Below are positions 10,967 to 20,506 of a stretch of 64,000 bases of DNA, piece after piece (within the stretch, counting starts at the first letter, position 1; every line of letters begins with the position of its first letter). The position numbers and the translations under genes are program-made. The DNA comes from Lineus longissimus. Its lineage: Eukaryota; Nemertea; Pilidiophora; Heteronemertea; Lineidae. The stretch spans positions 16,470,157-16,534,156 of the forward strand of contig NC_088323.1 of the NCBI RefSeq assembly GCF_910592395.1, written 5' to 3'. The notes beneath the pieces are model-generated. The model made no database searches and was not told the DNA's origin. It saw only the letters and a list, made by a program, of their open reading frames with translations.

Positions 10967-11083
10967 CACAGGCAGAAATTTCCGTTAAAAATCTAGATAG
11001 AAATTGCTATATAGATTCTATAGGTTTTGTGTTTACACTTTCTATATAGCTTTACAGATTCTTTATAGAAATTTCTGCCTGTG
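10967..11083. mobile_element. MITE, copy 2, 16-bp terminal inverted repeats and TA duplication
   Basis: The left end CACAGGCAGAAATTTC (10967-10982) is the exact reverse complement of the right end GAAATTTCTGCCTGTG (11068-11083). TA flanks both sides at 10965-10966 and 11084-11085. Length is 117 bp, AT-rich, with no coding capacity. TA duplications are typical of Tc1/mariner-mobilised MITEs, which is an inference. It lies in an intron of candidate gene A. Confidence 0.88.
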
Positions 11084-11347
11084 TAGCTGTTGGTGCTTGA
11101 AGGAGTAGGCTGACATGACCTTGCCCAGGGAAGCAAAATGGTACCATTAGAACCGTTCATTTTGGATTGATCCCTTAGGACCATTTTATTGGATGCCAGA
11201 TATTCGAGTGATCAACTGAGCCCTTCAATTGGTTGGCCGCCATTTCCCGTAATTTGAAAGCGCATCCACTATACCATACTATGCAGCACAGCTTGTTTAG
11301 AAATTGTCTTGACGTCTTCAAATATCTGCCGTGACTTTGACTTTCAG

Positions 11348-11467
11348 GACAACAGCCGTGCCTGGCCACCTGACACGATCCTGCCAAGGGAAGCGGTTGT
11401 GCCGTTATCTTTTGATTGATTCCGAACGGCCAGACAGCCGATGGAGAATGCTGCAGTGTTACTTCAG
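11348..11467 (+). CDS. Candidate gene A duplicated exon, copy 2 (entry phase 2, exit phase 2)
   Basis: The acceptor TTTGACTTTCAG ends at 11347 and the donor TTCAG|GTAAGC follows 11467. The frame is open from the shared tryptophan codon through TTAVPGHLTRSCQGKRLCR to PDSRWRMLQCYF plus two bases. Reading past the donor meets a stop immediately (TAA at 11469-11471), so use of the two duplicated downstream donors would truncate the protein. The family is unknown. Confidence 0.55.
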
Positions 11468-11559
11468 GTAAGCGGCCAGACAGCCGATGGAGAATGCTGC
11501 AGTGTTACTTCAGGTAAGCGGCCAGACAGCCGATGGAGAATGCTGCAGTGTTACTTCAG
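11422..11559. repeat. 46-bp tandem repeat, three copies, each ending in CAG|GTAAGC
   Basis: Copies end at 11467, 11513 and 11559. Each carries exon end plus donor, giving three nearly identical potential donors in a row. Unit 1 of the segmental duplication has two copies. Confidence 0.92.
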
Positions 11560-11820
11560 GTAAGCAGTAGAACCTATTTACTTGACACTTGAAAATCAAA
11601 GATTGATCTGCTCAGAGTAATCAGCTCCTTGAAAAGTTTCATTTGAAAATAATGAGTGCTCTAAACATGCAAACTGTAGCACGCGACGTCGGGACAAAGG
11701 CTGAAGAGCCCTCACCATGAAACTGCAGTTGTATGGAATGGTAAAATACAACGAAAGGAGACGTGCAACAAAGGGTTTCAATGGGGGAAACTCGGAAAAA
11801 CGTGTCATTCTTTTTTTCAG

Positions 11821-12013
11821 TATTCCCAAAAAATGGGTAACACCAGAACAGGGGAACCACTCGGCTCGAACTGCTGGAAATGGCACAGAAGTGGAAGTCC
11901 TCGTCCGGAACCGGCATCGCCACGTCCAGGTCACAGGATATTCATCACCACGACCAGGGCGTCGCTCGAACTGCTGGAAATGACACTCTCAAGGATGTGC
12001 ATTGTAACTGGAG
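11821..12013 (+). CDS. Candidate gene A, exon with two possible frames
   Basis: A long pyrimidine tract with acceptor TTTTTTTCAG ends at 11820, and a donor CTGGAG|GTAAGG follows 12013. Read in phase 0 (starting YSQKMGNTRTGEP) it is open to 12013 and exits in phase 1, matching the next exon. Read in phase 2 (starting IPKKWVTPEQGNHSARTAGN), which fits the exit phase of 11348-11467, it is open only to an internal donor CAG|GTCACA at 11929. The two models conflict, so the joining of the duplicated block to the 3' exons is unresolved. A short internal direct repeat, GCTCGAACTGCTGGAAATG, occurs twice. Confidence 0.45.
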
Positions 12014-12328
12014 GTAAGGATTACAACGTACATGTACATGTTTCAAGTCGGTACCTATATTACAAAAGTGGGGCGATTGTCGGACTCTATATACGCTATA
12101 AACTCAGCAGATATATAACATAACGTCTGGACAAAAGCTGATAACTTGCAAGTTAAAGGGGTTATTTAAAGACACCTCCGTCCACCCATTTAAGAAAATG
12201 GAAATTGCGGCCAGGTTTAACAGAAGATGATAAGTTGTTAAGATGGGCTTCTTTGCCAATGACGATGTTCATTTTGAAGACACTTCTCGCACTGTATGAA
12301 GATTTGTAATGGTTTGATACTTTTGTAG

Positions 12329-12589
12329 GTTGCAAAGAGTTTGCACCACCACACCCAGTCATGGATGGAAACAGAATTTATGAGATGACGAGGTCAAGGA
12401 GAAGTGAGTTAGCCTTTAGGGCTGAGTGTAAGAGGCTAAAACGGCCAGCTGACATGACCTTCCAAAGGAAAGCAAAATTTGTGCCATTCGAGCCTCCGAT
12501 TGATCACCTCTACATCCACCCAGTAGATGTTGCAGTATGTTATAACAACAAAGATATCCAATACATTTCCAACTTTAAAAATTCTAAAG
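12329..12589 (+). CDS. Candidate gene A, exon (phase 1 to phase 1)
   Basis: The acceptor ATACTTTTGTAG ends at 12328 and the donor TAAAG|GTTAGT follows 12589. After two bases the frame is open for 86 codons, including CKEFAPPHPVMDGNRIYEM, RPADMTFQRKAKFVPFEPP and IDHLYIHPVDVAVCYNN. It enters and exits in phase 1, matching 11821-12013 and 12670-12725. The central part (12441-12500) is visibly related to sequence in the introns of the upstream duplicated block (9867-9928, 11112-11172), where the frame is broken. Those may be relics of a duplicated exon. No family is recognised. Confidence 0.55.
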
Positions 12590-12669
12590 GTTAGTTATGG
12601 AGTGTCTGCAAGAAGCACTTGAATACGCCGACCAATTTCATCTGATTGGCAATGTACTTCTATTTTCAG

Positions 12670-12725
12670 TTGCCCACAGACGTGCACGGATAATGAAAGT
12701 CTTGTACATCCAGGGGACGGCAGAG
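12670..12725 (+). CDS. Candidate gene A, short exon (phase 1 to phase 0)
   Basis: The acceptor CTTCTATTTTCAG ends at 12669 and the donor GCAGAG|GTATCC follows 12725. Joined in phase 1 to the preceding exon it reads VAHRRARIMKVLYIQGTAE with no stop and exits on a codon boundary, compatible with 13842. Confidence 0.5.
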
Positions 12726-13841
12726 GTATCCAGGGGCTCGGTACGCATACCAATCCTGGAACAGACTCTCTATCTAACTGTGTGAAGCTTTCGCTCGGAC
12801 TGTGAATATCTCGATAACACACGTGTTTATATGCATAGACGTTTTCATCGCGTATCGTATTCTTAAACGCAAACACAATTCTTAGTTCAGATTGAATCGC
12901 AAAGCAAGGATTCGCGAAAGCCACGGACCATCGCTAGACTATTTTATTGCCTTCGCTCAGATCGAACTGTTGAAAATGGATTTGGACAAGATGCGTACCT
13001 CTAACCCCTTCATTTGACGAGACGTGATACCAATCTCACAGGCACTGGATGACGGCATGCTTCAGGAATCTCTTTACGACTGATGCCATGTGACGACGGG
13101 GGCACATCTTGAGGGTAATGCAAACAGATATACACTATCTCCGGAACTATAACACCAGATAACTCCACTCTGAACCAGACCAGTTAATGATATTCACCCA
13201 TGACTTCCAATAAACGACCTGACCAGCCTAGGCCTGGACCTCAAGTTCTGCTATTTGACCAGGTATGACTGATATGCCTTTCTCGGCATTTGCTAGGGTC
13301 ATGAATATTCACCATTAATGTGGGCCTAGTGACTTCTCATTGTCTGGTGTTATAGTTCCGGATCCGAAGATAAGAGTATTTCTATATTATCAGAACAAGC
13401 CTATTTGGGTGAATACCACATATCGCGTAATCTCCAGCCTTCCAGAAAGCTAGCAACACCAACAACCGAGCTTCTGATCGTGAAATGTGAATTCTAGCAT
13501 TTCAAGTCTCGCTGATACAGCAGCTGTGAATCATTCGATAAACGTACAATTGCAACAAGGCTCACATGGACGATCTCATGAGAAAACCGCACGCTGATTA
13601 CACACAGAACAAATCAGTAGTTAAACGAAATGTATTATTTATGTAAAACCTCAAAGTCTAGTCTAACTTTGTACCAATCGTATAAAGCATGACCAAGAAC
13701 GTGCATAAGCAAAATTTTCACCAATTTTTGTGCTAGCCATTTTCAGGCTTACTTTGCGTGAATCTCTCTGAAATGGTCTGTGGGCATTGAGCTTTTCATC
13801 TATTGCACTGTCTGTGATACATAATGTGTTTTTCTTTTCAG
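12726..13841. other. Probable intron of candidate gene A
   Basis: No supported exon. It contains the palindromic element at 13140-13361, described separately. The rest is unique, AT-rich sequence. Confidence 0.5.
13140..13361. mobile_element. Inverted-repeat element (MITE-like), about 220 bp
   Basis: CTCCGGAACTATAACACCAGA at the left end (from 13140) is mirrored by TCTGGTGTTATAGTTCCGG (13343-13361) at the right end. Inner sequences are also partly complementary (TTAATGATATTCACCCATGA and TCATGAATATTCACCATTAA), so much of the element could fold into one long hairpin. No clear target-site duplication is seen and there is no open frame of note. Confidence 0.7.
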
Positions 13842-14147
13842 CAAGATGACACAATGGATGTGGAACCCTCGGCCCCTGAACGATTGTCGCTATGGGAGTC
13901 ATTAGCAACAGACTTTCTCTGGTGTAGTATTGTATATTCGCTACCTGTAGGCCTCTGCAGAAGGATACGTTGTATTTTATCGAAATATCTGATTGAAAGG
14001 TGGTTTCATTGCAAATCTCAATATCATCCGATGGCAAAAAGCCTCGTTCCATTTTGTGGCCGTGACAAAATGTCGGAACACACTTGGAACGTCTTTAAAA
14101 GACTTTCCATCAGTCATCGTCGGTCACTCCTCCTAGATGATTGTTGA
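13842..14147 (+). CDS. Candidate gene A, possible terminal exon
   Basis: The acceptor TTTTTCTTTTCAG ends at 13841. In phase 0 it is open for 101 codons to a TGA at 14145-14147, beginning QDDTMDVEPSAPERLSLWES. The first 27 residues look more protein-like than the rest, so a donor near 13921 (CTCTG|GTGTAG) is an alternative. No AATAAA signal was found close downstream. The function is unknown. Confidence 0.4.
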   Translation, partial: QDDTMDVEPSAPERLSLWESLATDFLWCSIVYSLPVGLCRRIRCILSKYLIERWFHCKSQYHPMAKSLVPFCGRDKMSEHTWNVFKRLSISHRRSLLLDDC

Positions 14148-15014
14148 TTAAGAACCAGAACCAGATCCAAATAAGTCAAGGTTCTGATGTACCAGGTCAA
14201 AATTTACTATCGAGCTGTTAAAAGTTACTTCATTTTTCTCCAAAATCACCAAATTGATCAGATATTTCAATTTTCCCATCGAATGAGACATGGGGTCCAC
14301 GTGATTCTGGTTGGTTCGACCCCAGCCAACCAGAACATGTGTTGTCTTTGATGGAACCGTAGGCCTTATGAACTTTCTCGATCCATTCAGTACCACGAAT
14401 ACCTGAATACACGAATGCGTTTATTCCAATCAGCTTCCGATACCTGATAGTGCCGGTCTCCATTTGGGACAGATATGAAATTGGCAAACTCTAGCCTCCA
14501 TTTTATACAAGTATCTTAAATTTCCTTAAACACGGTAATTATCCGGGTGCCTTTCATTCTTGGTTTCATCAATGATATGATAACAAAGGTTACCCCCAAG
14601 ACCAAAACAAATGCAAAAGAATCGGGCAAATTCATTTCCAAATTTTGAGATTTCGTTGAAATATTTTGTTGATTGAAATTTTTCCAAAATATTCCAAATT
14701 GATGCTGGTTCCTGACCTTGCGGTCAAGTGGAAGAGGAGCTCAGTCTTTTCATGATAATTAGTCCAGAAAGATTCATCTTGTTTCTTTCTGTGAGTTATA
14801 AAGATAACAATTGCCCCATCAAGAAGTTTCCTGTGGTACAGAATGGGTCAAGCAAGCTGTCGCCAACATCAACGTTAATGTCTGACGTTTTATGTATTAA
14901 TTTGTTATGTTTGTTTAATGATACAATATGTGAAATTTACATATGAAAGCCATAATACATGTAAAGGTGAATTCAAAAAGTTACTTCTATTGTTAAACTC
15001 GTCCAAAGCAACCG

Positions 15015-15084
15015 CTTTTGTCATGCAAATGAGAAGACTGATCTGAACGCCTGCTCTAGAGGGGCCCCTTTTGTCATGCAAATG
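15015..15084. repeat. Two copies of CTTTTGTCATGCAAATGAGA carrying octamer motifs
   Basis: The near-identical 20-bp block occurs twice, 53 bp apart. Each includes the POU/Oct octamer ATGCAAAT (15023-15030 and 15076-15083). A third, degenerate relative containing TTATTTAAATAA follows at about 15129-15140. Regulatory use is possible but not shown. Confidence 0.6.
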
Positions 15085-16104
15085 AGATCACAGCACGGTC
15101 CTGTTGATCATGACGAAATTGGTTCTTTTGTTATTTAAATAACCCACTAACCGATGTCGTGCTGTTTCGGATCAATGAGGTCAAGGTTTGTGACCTGAAT
15201 ACACCACAGTAGTTCACCTTACTTGCATTTACAATGGTTGTCGCTGCATGCGACTCAGTTTTTGATCAGGAAAAACATAAATTATGTAGATATTCTAGTG
15301 GAAAATGGTTTCCCAAACAAAATGAACATAAACATAAGATGTTTTCAACCGGACTGTGCGAGACAGCATGTATAACAATGTGTCCCAAAAGTGTTGCATG
15401 TATCAATGGCTCTTTGCATTATTTTAGAAATTTTGAATTTCACACTGTTTATTGAGTTGTTCCTCGGAGTTGTCTTTTGTCTCTATCAAACTGGCTTTGC
15501 AGGCAAGTTCCTCATAAAGCCAAATGTCGTTCCAAATGATGGGTTGCGGGTTTCCCCTGCCTTGTACCTACATTCTAAATTGCCCTCATACTCTTTGCTC
15601 AGTTATAGAAGTGTGAGGCGCCGTCCACTCAAAAATGTAAATAGTTTTTGTTCAGAATATGCTTGCATATTATCGCTGTTTTGGAGAATGAATTGCCCTG
15701 CGGTGTCATTGTTTTGATATTGTTCTGTAAAATCTTGATAAATTCTTGGAATGTACAGATTGATATAAAAAATTCATAAACAGACTTGTATTATTTTTTA
15801 CTTTTTTCAAGGGGGAAGGGTTGGGGTTCATTGAGCAAACTCTGAAGGTTTGGATGACCTCTCTTTAAGAGACATATGTCGCAATTTGGTTATAGTGAAG
15901 TCCTCGACACTCCTCACAGTAAAAAAAGTAGTGTCACCTCTACGTCAATCTACATCTAGATCAGACAGAGTACGCTTAGTGAAGGGGTATGGCACATCCA
16001 GCAAAGACTTGGTACACTCGGGCAACATCTGCATGGAGCTATGAAGGCGAGGGCACATCGAGAAGAGATATGGTGCACTACTGTCTCATTGCATTTGCAA
16101 GAGA

Positions 16105-16119
16105 CCTAACCCTAACCCT
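16105..16119 (-). repeat. Short interstitial telomeric run (CCTAACCCTAACCCT)
   Basis: About two and a half units of CCCTAA are embedded in unique sequence. It is the reverse orientation to the telomeric end of the window. Confidence 0.85.
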
Positions 16120-17044
16120 CAAAGGGCCCCCTCTATCCAGCTGTGCTGGATCAGCTCCCTAATTTGATGGCGACCTATCATGTGGTCCAGTCACCAGTCG
16201 GACAAGGGTCCCCTTTTGCGAGTTGTTGCTACTTCTGGCTGTACCATCGCTACTTTTTGCTGGGTCACTGGATGTCCCAAGACATGCCCGCTGAAACGAC
16301 AAGTGATCATATCAACATTGTTGTGGCGATACTCTACACCATCCCTTCGCAATTCCCACAGCCCGTGATCACTGTTCACTAAAAGATTGGCGAAACAAGT
16401 CGTCACAATTCAGTTGGCGTCATATGCAATTTGAATTTCAGCAGACGTCGCGGTTTATCATAAGTTGTGTATCGGTGCTACAGAATTTATACGCTGCATG
16501 ACAAAGGGCCTTGTGTTAAAACGTTAAAACGTCATCACAGTAGAAAAGAATCATATTGAATTTGGCCAAATCACAGGGCTCAGCCAGGCCTCTGCTTCTG
16601 GATATGATGATGTGATGGGGGTGGAGGGGGTTGATTGATCCAGCACTGCAGCACTCGCAGCGGTAGGTAATATATAAGCTTGGAACCAGTGAAACCTTGA
16701 AACCAGTGATAAACCTTGGAATCAGTCCTAAAAATGCATAAAGACATGAAAAAATGCCATTTGAACCTAAGGTGGTTACGAGTCAATATTTGGAGCTTAT
16801 TTTTACATGATCAGATCGGAATTTGACGGTAGTTTAGAAATCAGTCGCATATCCGATTCAATAATCTATATTTTAGAACAACCCAGTCATACCTCGCCTC
16901 CAGTGTATATTAGGTCTCGTTAGGGAGTTTTTCCCAAATGTACGCGATGACGACGTGCCCCATTAACAGGACGTAGCATCTATTTTAAAATGCGTTTCCA
17001 AAGTGAATGCATGAGGACAACCCATTTGTGTCGTATATCACTGG

Positions 17045-17090
17045 AAATGCCCGATTCCCCTGATTCTGCAGGATGTTAAATCGGGCATTT
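17045..17090. other. Hairpin with a perfect 12-bp stem
   Basis: AAATGCCCGATT (17045-17056) and AATCGGGCATTT (17079-17090) are exact reverse complements separated by 22 bases. It may be a small inverted-repeat insertion. No target-site duplication was identified. Confidence 0.8.
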
Positions 17091-18710
17091 TATTTCTTCA
17101 AATAAATTATAAGCGTCGCATTTGCTCCTAGCTCTCTGTTCACCATCCCAAATGACACTATTGCCAATTGGGCCGGACAAACACGAAAAACCCCAAATAT
17201 TATACATTTCTTCCTGAATAATTCTTACAGTGACCATTCTGCCATGAAAGACAATTGCTTACGCTACACAAAAATAAAAAATAAATTGAGGGTCAACCAT
17301 TGAACTTTTGAGATATGTTGAATTTTGCACAAATCAGCGAAAAACGCACCAACTGGCACTGGACGGCATTTCAACACGGGGCCGACGCACATCCCAAGTT
17401 CAGTTTACACATACGTCGGCAACAACAGTTAAATGCGTAGTTTCTTGTTAGCCGCTTATTGAGTAGCCAGAACGCTCTAGGTTTCAGAAACTTCAAAAAA
17501 ACATGTCTTTGCCAAAACAACTGCTGAATCAACACTGACATACTGTGAGGACCGGGAAATCAATGATTTTAGGAACTACTGTGAGGGGGGCCGCGCATGA
17601 ATAAAAAAAACCCCTCCCGAATGACCCTCACTGATCTCCCAAATGTAGGCATGCACGTCACGACACGCCCACCACACACCCATAGTATGGACCAATCAGC
17701 GCTCCGCTTACTACGCCACCACACGGGGCCTATTTCAACTACGGAGCGGTGTGATCATACAGGGTGATACAGAGAAGATTGACCACATCATGCAGTACCG
17801 GCTGGCACTTATCCGTAGAAACGTAGATGAAGGTTTATTACCGAAGGTTTTAGCCGGGTTTGGAGATGAAAAAAGGTCTGAGAGAGGGCCAACTATTTTT
17901 GCCTACAACTGAATGATATTGTCATTGTCATTCAAATAAAAGTAGTTTTTGTGAAAGAATATTATTTGGACTAGTTAGAAATATCACAGTTTCAACAAAT
18001 TCTTTGATAATTAGTCCACATTTGGACACCAGACCTCGCATTTCCCCGTCCACAAAGTCAAAGGCCACTTCGAAAACCTTCAAAAAAGGGGCAAAAAAGC
18101 CCGTCCACTCATTGATCAAAATCACCCATCAAAATATTTTTTCATTTTTTCTTTCGCTGACCCATTAAAAAGATTATAATGCATAATATACTGCAATTTC
18201 TTTTAAATATATTGAAAGACAAAGAAATGCCAGCCCACGAAACTTAGAGGGCTGCTGTCCACACTTTCGTCCACACTTTCGTCCACAGTTTACACCTACC
18301 CCATTAAACGACCTTGACCTCTTTTCGCTAACTTCTCAGTTTTCTGATTTTGTTTCTTGATAAGTGCTCTTTTGTTGCGATACTGTGCATATTTTACGGG
18401 AACCAGGGACTAGACGGTAGTTAGGTACTAGGACTAGATAGGTATTTATGTTCTCGTTGTTTTGACTGAAGTGCAGTTTCGAGTTTGCATTGTGATTGTC
18501 TATGCGAAGAAAGAGGTGTATCAGCACGGCCCTATCAGCATGATTCACCTGGCCTCCTCCACCCATGCATCATGTAGGCTAGATGTAAAAGTGCTCCGAC
18601 CTGCAACTCAGGCCTACCTTGGAAAATAGATAAAGGCCTCGTTTCTTACACGCACGGAAATTCGACTACGACCATTTCCATTTTGTTGCGTCAGCAATAA
18701 ATACTAAAAT

Positions 18711-19130
18711 CAATCAATCAATCAATACGGAGTCTTGTATAGCGCCAGATCCACCATGGAAATGGTGATCAAGGCGCTGTTAAAAAGTTCACAAATGTCT
18801 ACAAAAACAGGTGTCCCTTTAGTCATGTTAGTCTCTTTTTGAAAATGTCCACAGACTCTTTAAATTCCCTGATGTTCCTTGGAAATTCATTCCAGAGTCC
18901 GGGTGCACTGACACTAAAGGCCTTGTCACAACCACAACGTTTGGATACAGGCACGGCCAACAGCAATTGTTCAGCTGAACGAAGTGACCGAATGGTTTGT
19001 ACACAGTCAGAAGATCCCTGATGTAGCTGGGAGCCTGGCCATTCAAGGCCTTGAATTGAAAGTCAGCAGCAGAACCTTGAACGGGGACTGCACAGGCAGC
19101 CAATGAAAGTAATAGGGGAGGTTTTGGATG
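18711..19130 (-). mobile_element. Decayed 3' end of a non-LTR retrotransposon (LINE, CR1/L2/Rex-like group)
   Basis: On the minus strand the pieces HWLPVQSPFK, FKALNGQAPSYIRDLL, RSLRSAEQLLLAVPVSKR and FSVSAPGLWNEFPRNIREFK follow in order across two frameshifts. They end in a stop just after FKKRLT. This is the well-known C-terminal end of invertebrate LINE reverse-transcriptase proteins. A short 3' UTR follows, ending in a (TGAT)n tail, seen on the plus strand as ATCAATCAATCAAT at 18711-18725. The copy is 5'-truncated near 19130 and inactive. The exact LINE clade needs a database search. Confidence 0.88.
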
Positions 19131-19161
19131 ATGGGATGATCCATGTGCTTCCATATTGTGA

Positions 19162-19278
19162 CGGCAACGGCTGCCTGTCATCATCTTTCGGCCGAGGTAC
19201 TGGGATCTACTTGAGAAGCGGTACCCGTTGTATGACGTCATGAGGCCGATGCTGATGGTGCTGGAGAAACTGGTCCAG
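19162..19278 (+). CDS. Candidate gene B, exon (5' border uncertain, exit phase 0)
   Basis: The donor GTCCAG|GTAAGA follows 19278. Upstream the frame is open back to a TGA at 19159-19161 and reads VIIFRPRYWDLLEKRYPLYD then VMRPMLMVLEKLVQ, which looks like real protein. No good acceptor is visible at the 5' side. The truncated LINE end lies only about 30 bp upstream, so the exon may have been cut by that insertion. The family is not recognised. Confidence 0.5.
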
Positions 19279-19377
19279 GTAAGAACGATCTGTTATTGGT
19301 TTGTGTGACCCGGGCCTACTCGTGCAAGTTTCTCTTGACAATGCCACTGATACATTCCCCGGAGTGAAGGTCTCCGA

Positions 19378-19394
19378 GGGTTAGGGTTAGGGTT
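19378..19394 (+). repeat. Interstitial telomeric run at the edge of a local duplication
   Basis: GGGTTAGGGTTAGGGTT, about two and a half TTAGGG units. It lies immediately before the duplicated segment beginning GTTGTCCTCCTCTGTACC at 19392, whose second copy at 19540 has exon-like sequence instead on its left side. Confidence 0.9.
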
Positions 19395-19606
19395 GTCCTC
19401 CTCTGTACCGGCTTGAAGCGCCGTGAGCAGATGAAGGTCCAGAAGTGTGCCAGCATGCTTCATGGAAGGATAGTCACTGAATTCTCTCCTGTTGTTCTCT
19501 GAATTTCAGACCCCCACTAGCTTCACCAGACCAGAGCAGGTTGTCCTCCTCTGTACCGGCCTGAAGTGCCTGGTACAGAGTTCATGGAAGGATAGTCACT
19601 GAATTC
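19392..19606. repeat. Local direct duplication within candidate gene B
   Basis: GTTGTCCTCCTCTGTACCGG occurs at 19392 and 19540. TCATGGAAGGATAGTCACTG occurs near 19460 and 19582. The first copy has 26 extra bases between these landmarks. The second copy overlaps the candidate exon at 19510-19572. Confidence 0.88.
19510..19572 (+). CDS. Candidate gene B, short exon, uncertain 3' border
   Basis: The acceptor TGAATTTCAG ends at 19509. In phase 0 it reads TPTSFTRPEQVVLLCTGLKC then L, with a possible donor CCTG|GTACAG after 19572. The entry phase fits 19162-19278. The exit phase (0) does not fit the preferred frame of the next exon (entry phase 2), so a border is wrong, an exon is missed, or the gene is damaged. 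Confidence 0.4.
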
Positions 19607-19670
19607 CCACCTGAAGGTATGCTGTAGACTAGCGTAAACAGTGCAAGTGATTACAGTTCATCTTCCACAG

Positions 19671-19811
19671 GATTGTGAAGCCATCAACCTTCAAGGTTCA
19701 TTATCACCATGCTGTCGGCTGCCCAGTCACCTTCCATCCAACAGTAGCAGTTCCCATCATCAAACAGGACTTAAAAATATCACGCTATTCCCACTACAAT
19801 CTTGACTGGAC
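19671..19811 (+). CDS. Candidate gene B, exon (phase 2 to phase 2)
   Basis: A strong acceptor TTCATCTTCCACAG ends at 19670 and a strong donor GGAC|GTGAGT follows 19811. After one base the frame is open for 46 codons: IVKPSTFKVHYHHAVGCPV, then TFHPTVAVPIIKQ, then ISRYSHYNLDW. A second frame is also open for most of the length, but this one looks more like a folded protein and runs to the donor. No family is recognised. Confidence 0.58.
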
Positions 19812-20049
19812 GTGAGTGAGCACACCTTGTTTCGTTCAGCTTTTGGCAGATCGATGCATTGTTAATGAATTGCGCGTAGGCATGGGTTATCACTGACTGA
19901 GCTTGAAACCAACTTTGTAAGATTCCTACATGTACACCACGGATTTCAAGTTTGAAATGATCTACAGGCCTTACTGCTTGTGTCTGTAATGGTTAAAATA
20001 TTTCACCCTTGATTTCATATTCTTGCAGTGAGTCATGTGAACAGTGAAG

Positions 20050-20306
20050 GGATGTGCGCGCGAACTCTCAAGTACCTGAATGCAGTCCTCCTGGGAAAAT
20101 GGATCCTGAACTGATGTTATCCCAAATGACAAACCTGTTCCTTATCACGCTAAATCAGGGATCGTATCTGGCTGATTGTTGTTACTTCATCATTCACGAT
20201 CTAAAGGATAAGATTAAGATGCAGCGTCACTTCCGTGTGTGTACAGCCCCGACAACTTGGTTCATGGAATGCATCACTGGGTTTGAACTGCTTGATCTAC
20301 CAGAAG
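20050..20306 (+). CDS. Candidate gene B, exon (exit phase 1)
   Basis: The frame is open to a donor CAGAAG|GTAACG after 20306. It includes MDPELMLSQMTNLFLITL, then NQGSYLADCCYFIIHDLKDK, then RVCTAPTTWFMECITGF and LLDLPE, a convincing globular composition. The clearest acceptor (TCTTGCAG at 20028) leads into a stop in this frame. An AG at 20048-20049 restores phase with the previous exon. Alternatively translation begins at the in-frame ATG at 20099. The family is unknown. Confidence 0.6.
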
Positions 20307-20506
20307 GTAACGCAGACTGAACTTGTGAGCTGCACCATCGCAGACATCATATTGGATTGATGTTTGTGATATATAACATGTACAATAGTCATTTTCTAAC
20401 AAATTATATTCTACACTCTAAAAGTATGTATTGTTTCACTCACTACCAATATCATTTTTCCTGCACGTCATTTTGTTTTTGTTTTATTTTATTCCTGTAT
20501 GTCCAG

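Larger units (their letters stand above)
8596..11608 (+). repeat. Tandem segmental duplication of an exon block (units 8596-10328 and 10329-11608)
   Basis: Both units begin with CCAAA(A/G)TTGCTTACATT and end with CAAAGATTGATC. They share the same order of landmarks: two candidate exons, a MITE, a third candidate exon and a 46-bp repeat. The units are about 1733 and 1280 bp. Most of the difference is the 18-bp array found only in unit 1. Apparent identity is high in exons and introns alike, which points to a recent event. A more diverged relative of the sequence at 9867-9928 and 11112-11172 lies at 12441-12500. Confidence 0.92.
14148..18710. other. Long stretch without a supported gene
   Basis: It holds scattered short frames on both strands. 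The most protein-like is minus-strand 14148-14487, which appears as two overlapping open frames and lacks convincing borders. It also holds the paired octamer blocks (15015-15084), a short telomeric-type run (16105-16119) and a 12-bp-stem hairpin (17045-17090). A small triplicated 12-14 bp motif (TCCACACTTTCG) lies at about 18259-18290. Confidence 0.6.

Noticed and set aside
14148-14487. Minus-strand open frames with protein-like stretches (WIEKVHKAYG, SGWLGSNQPE)
   Set aside because: Two overlapping frames compete, borders are unconvincing and no link to other exons was found. Kept only as a remark in the gap entry.
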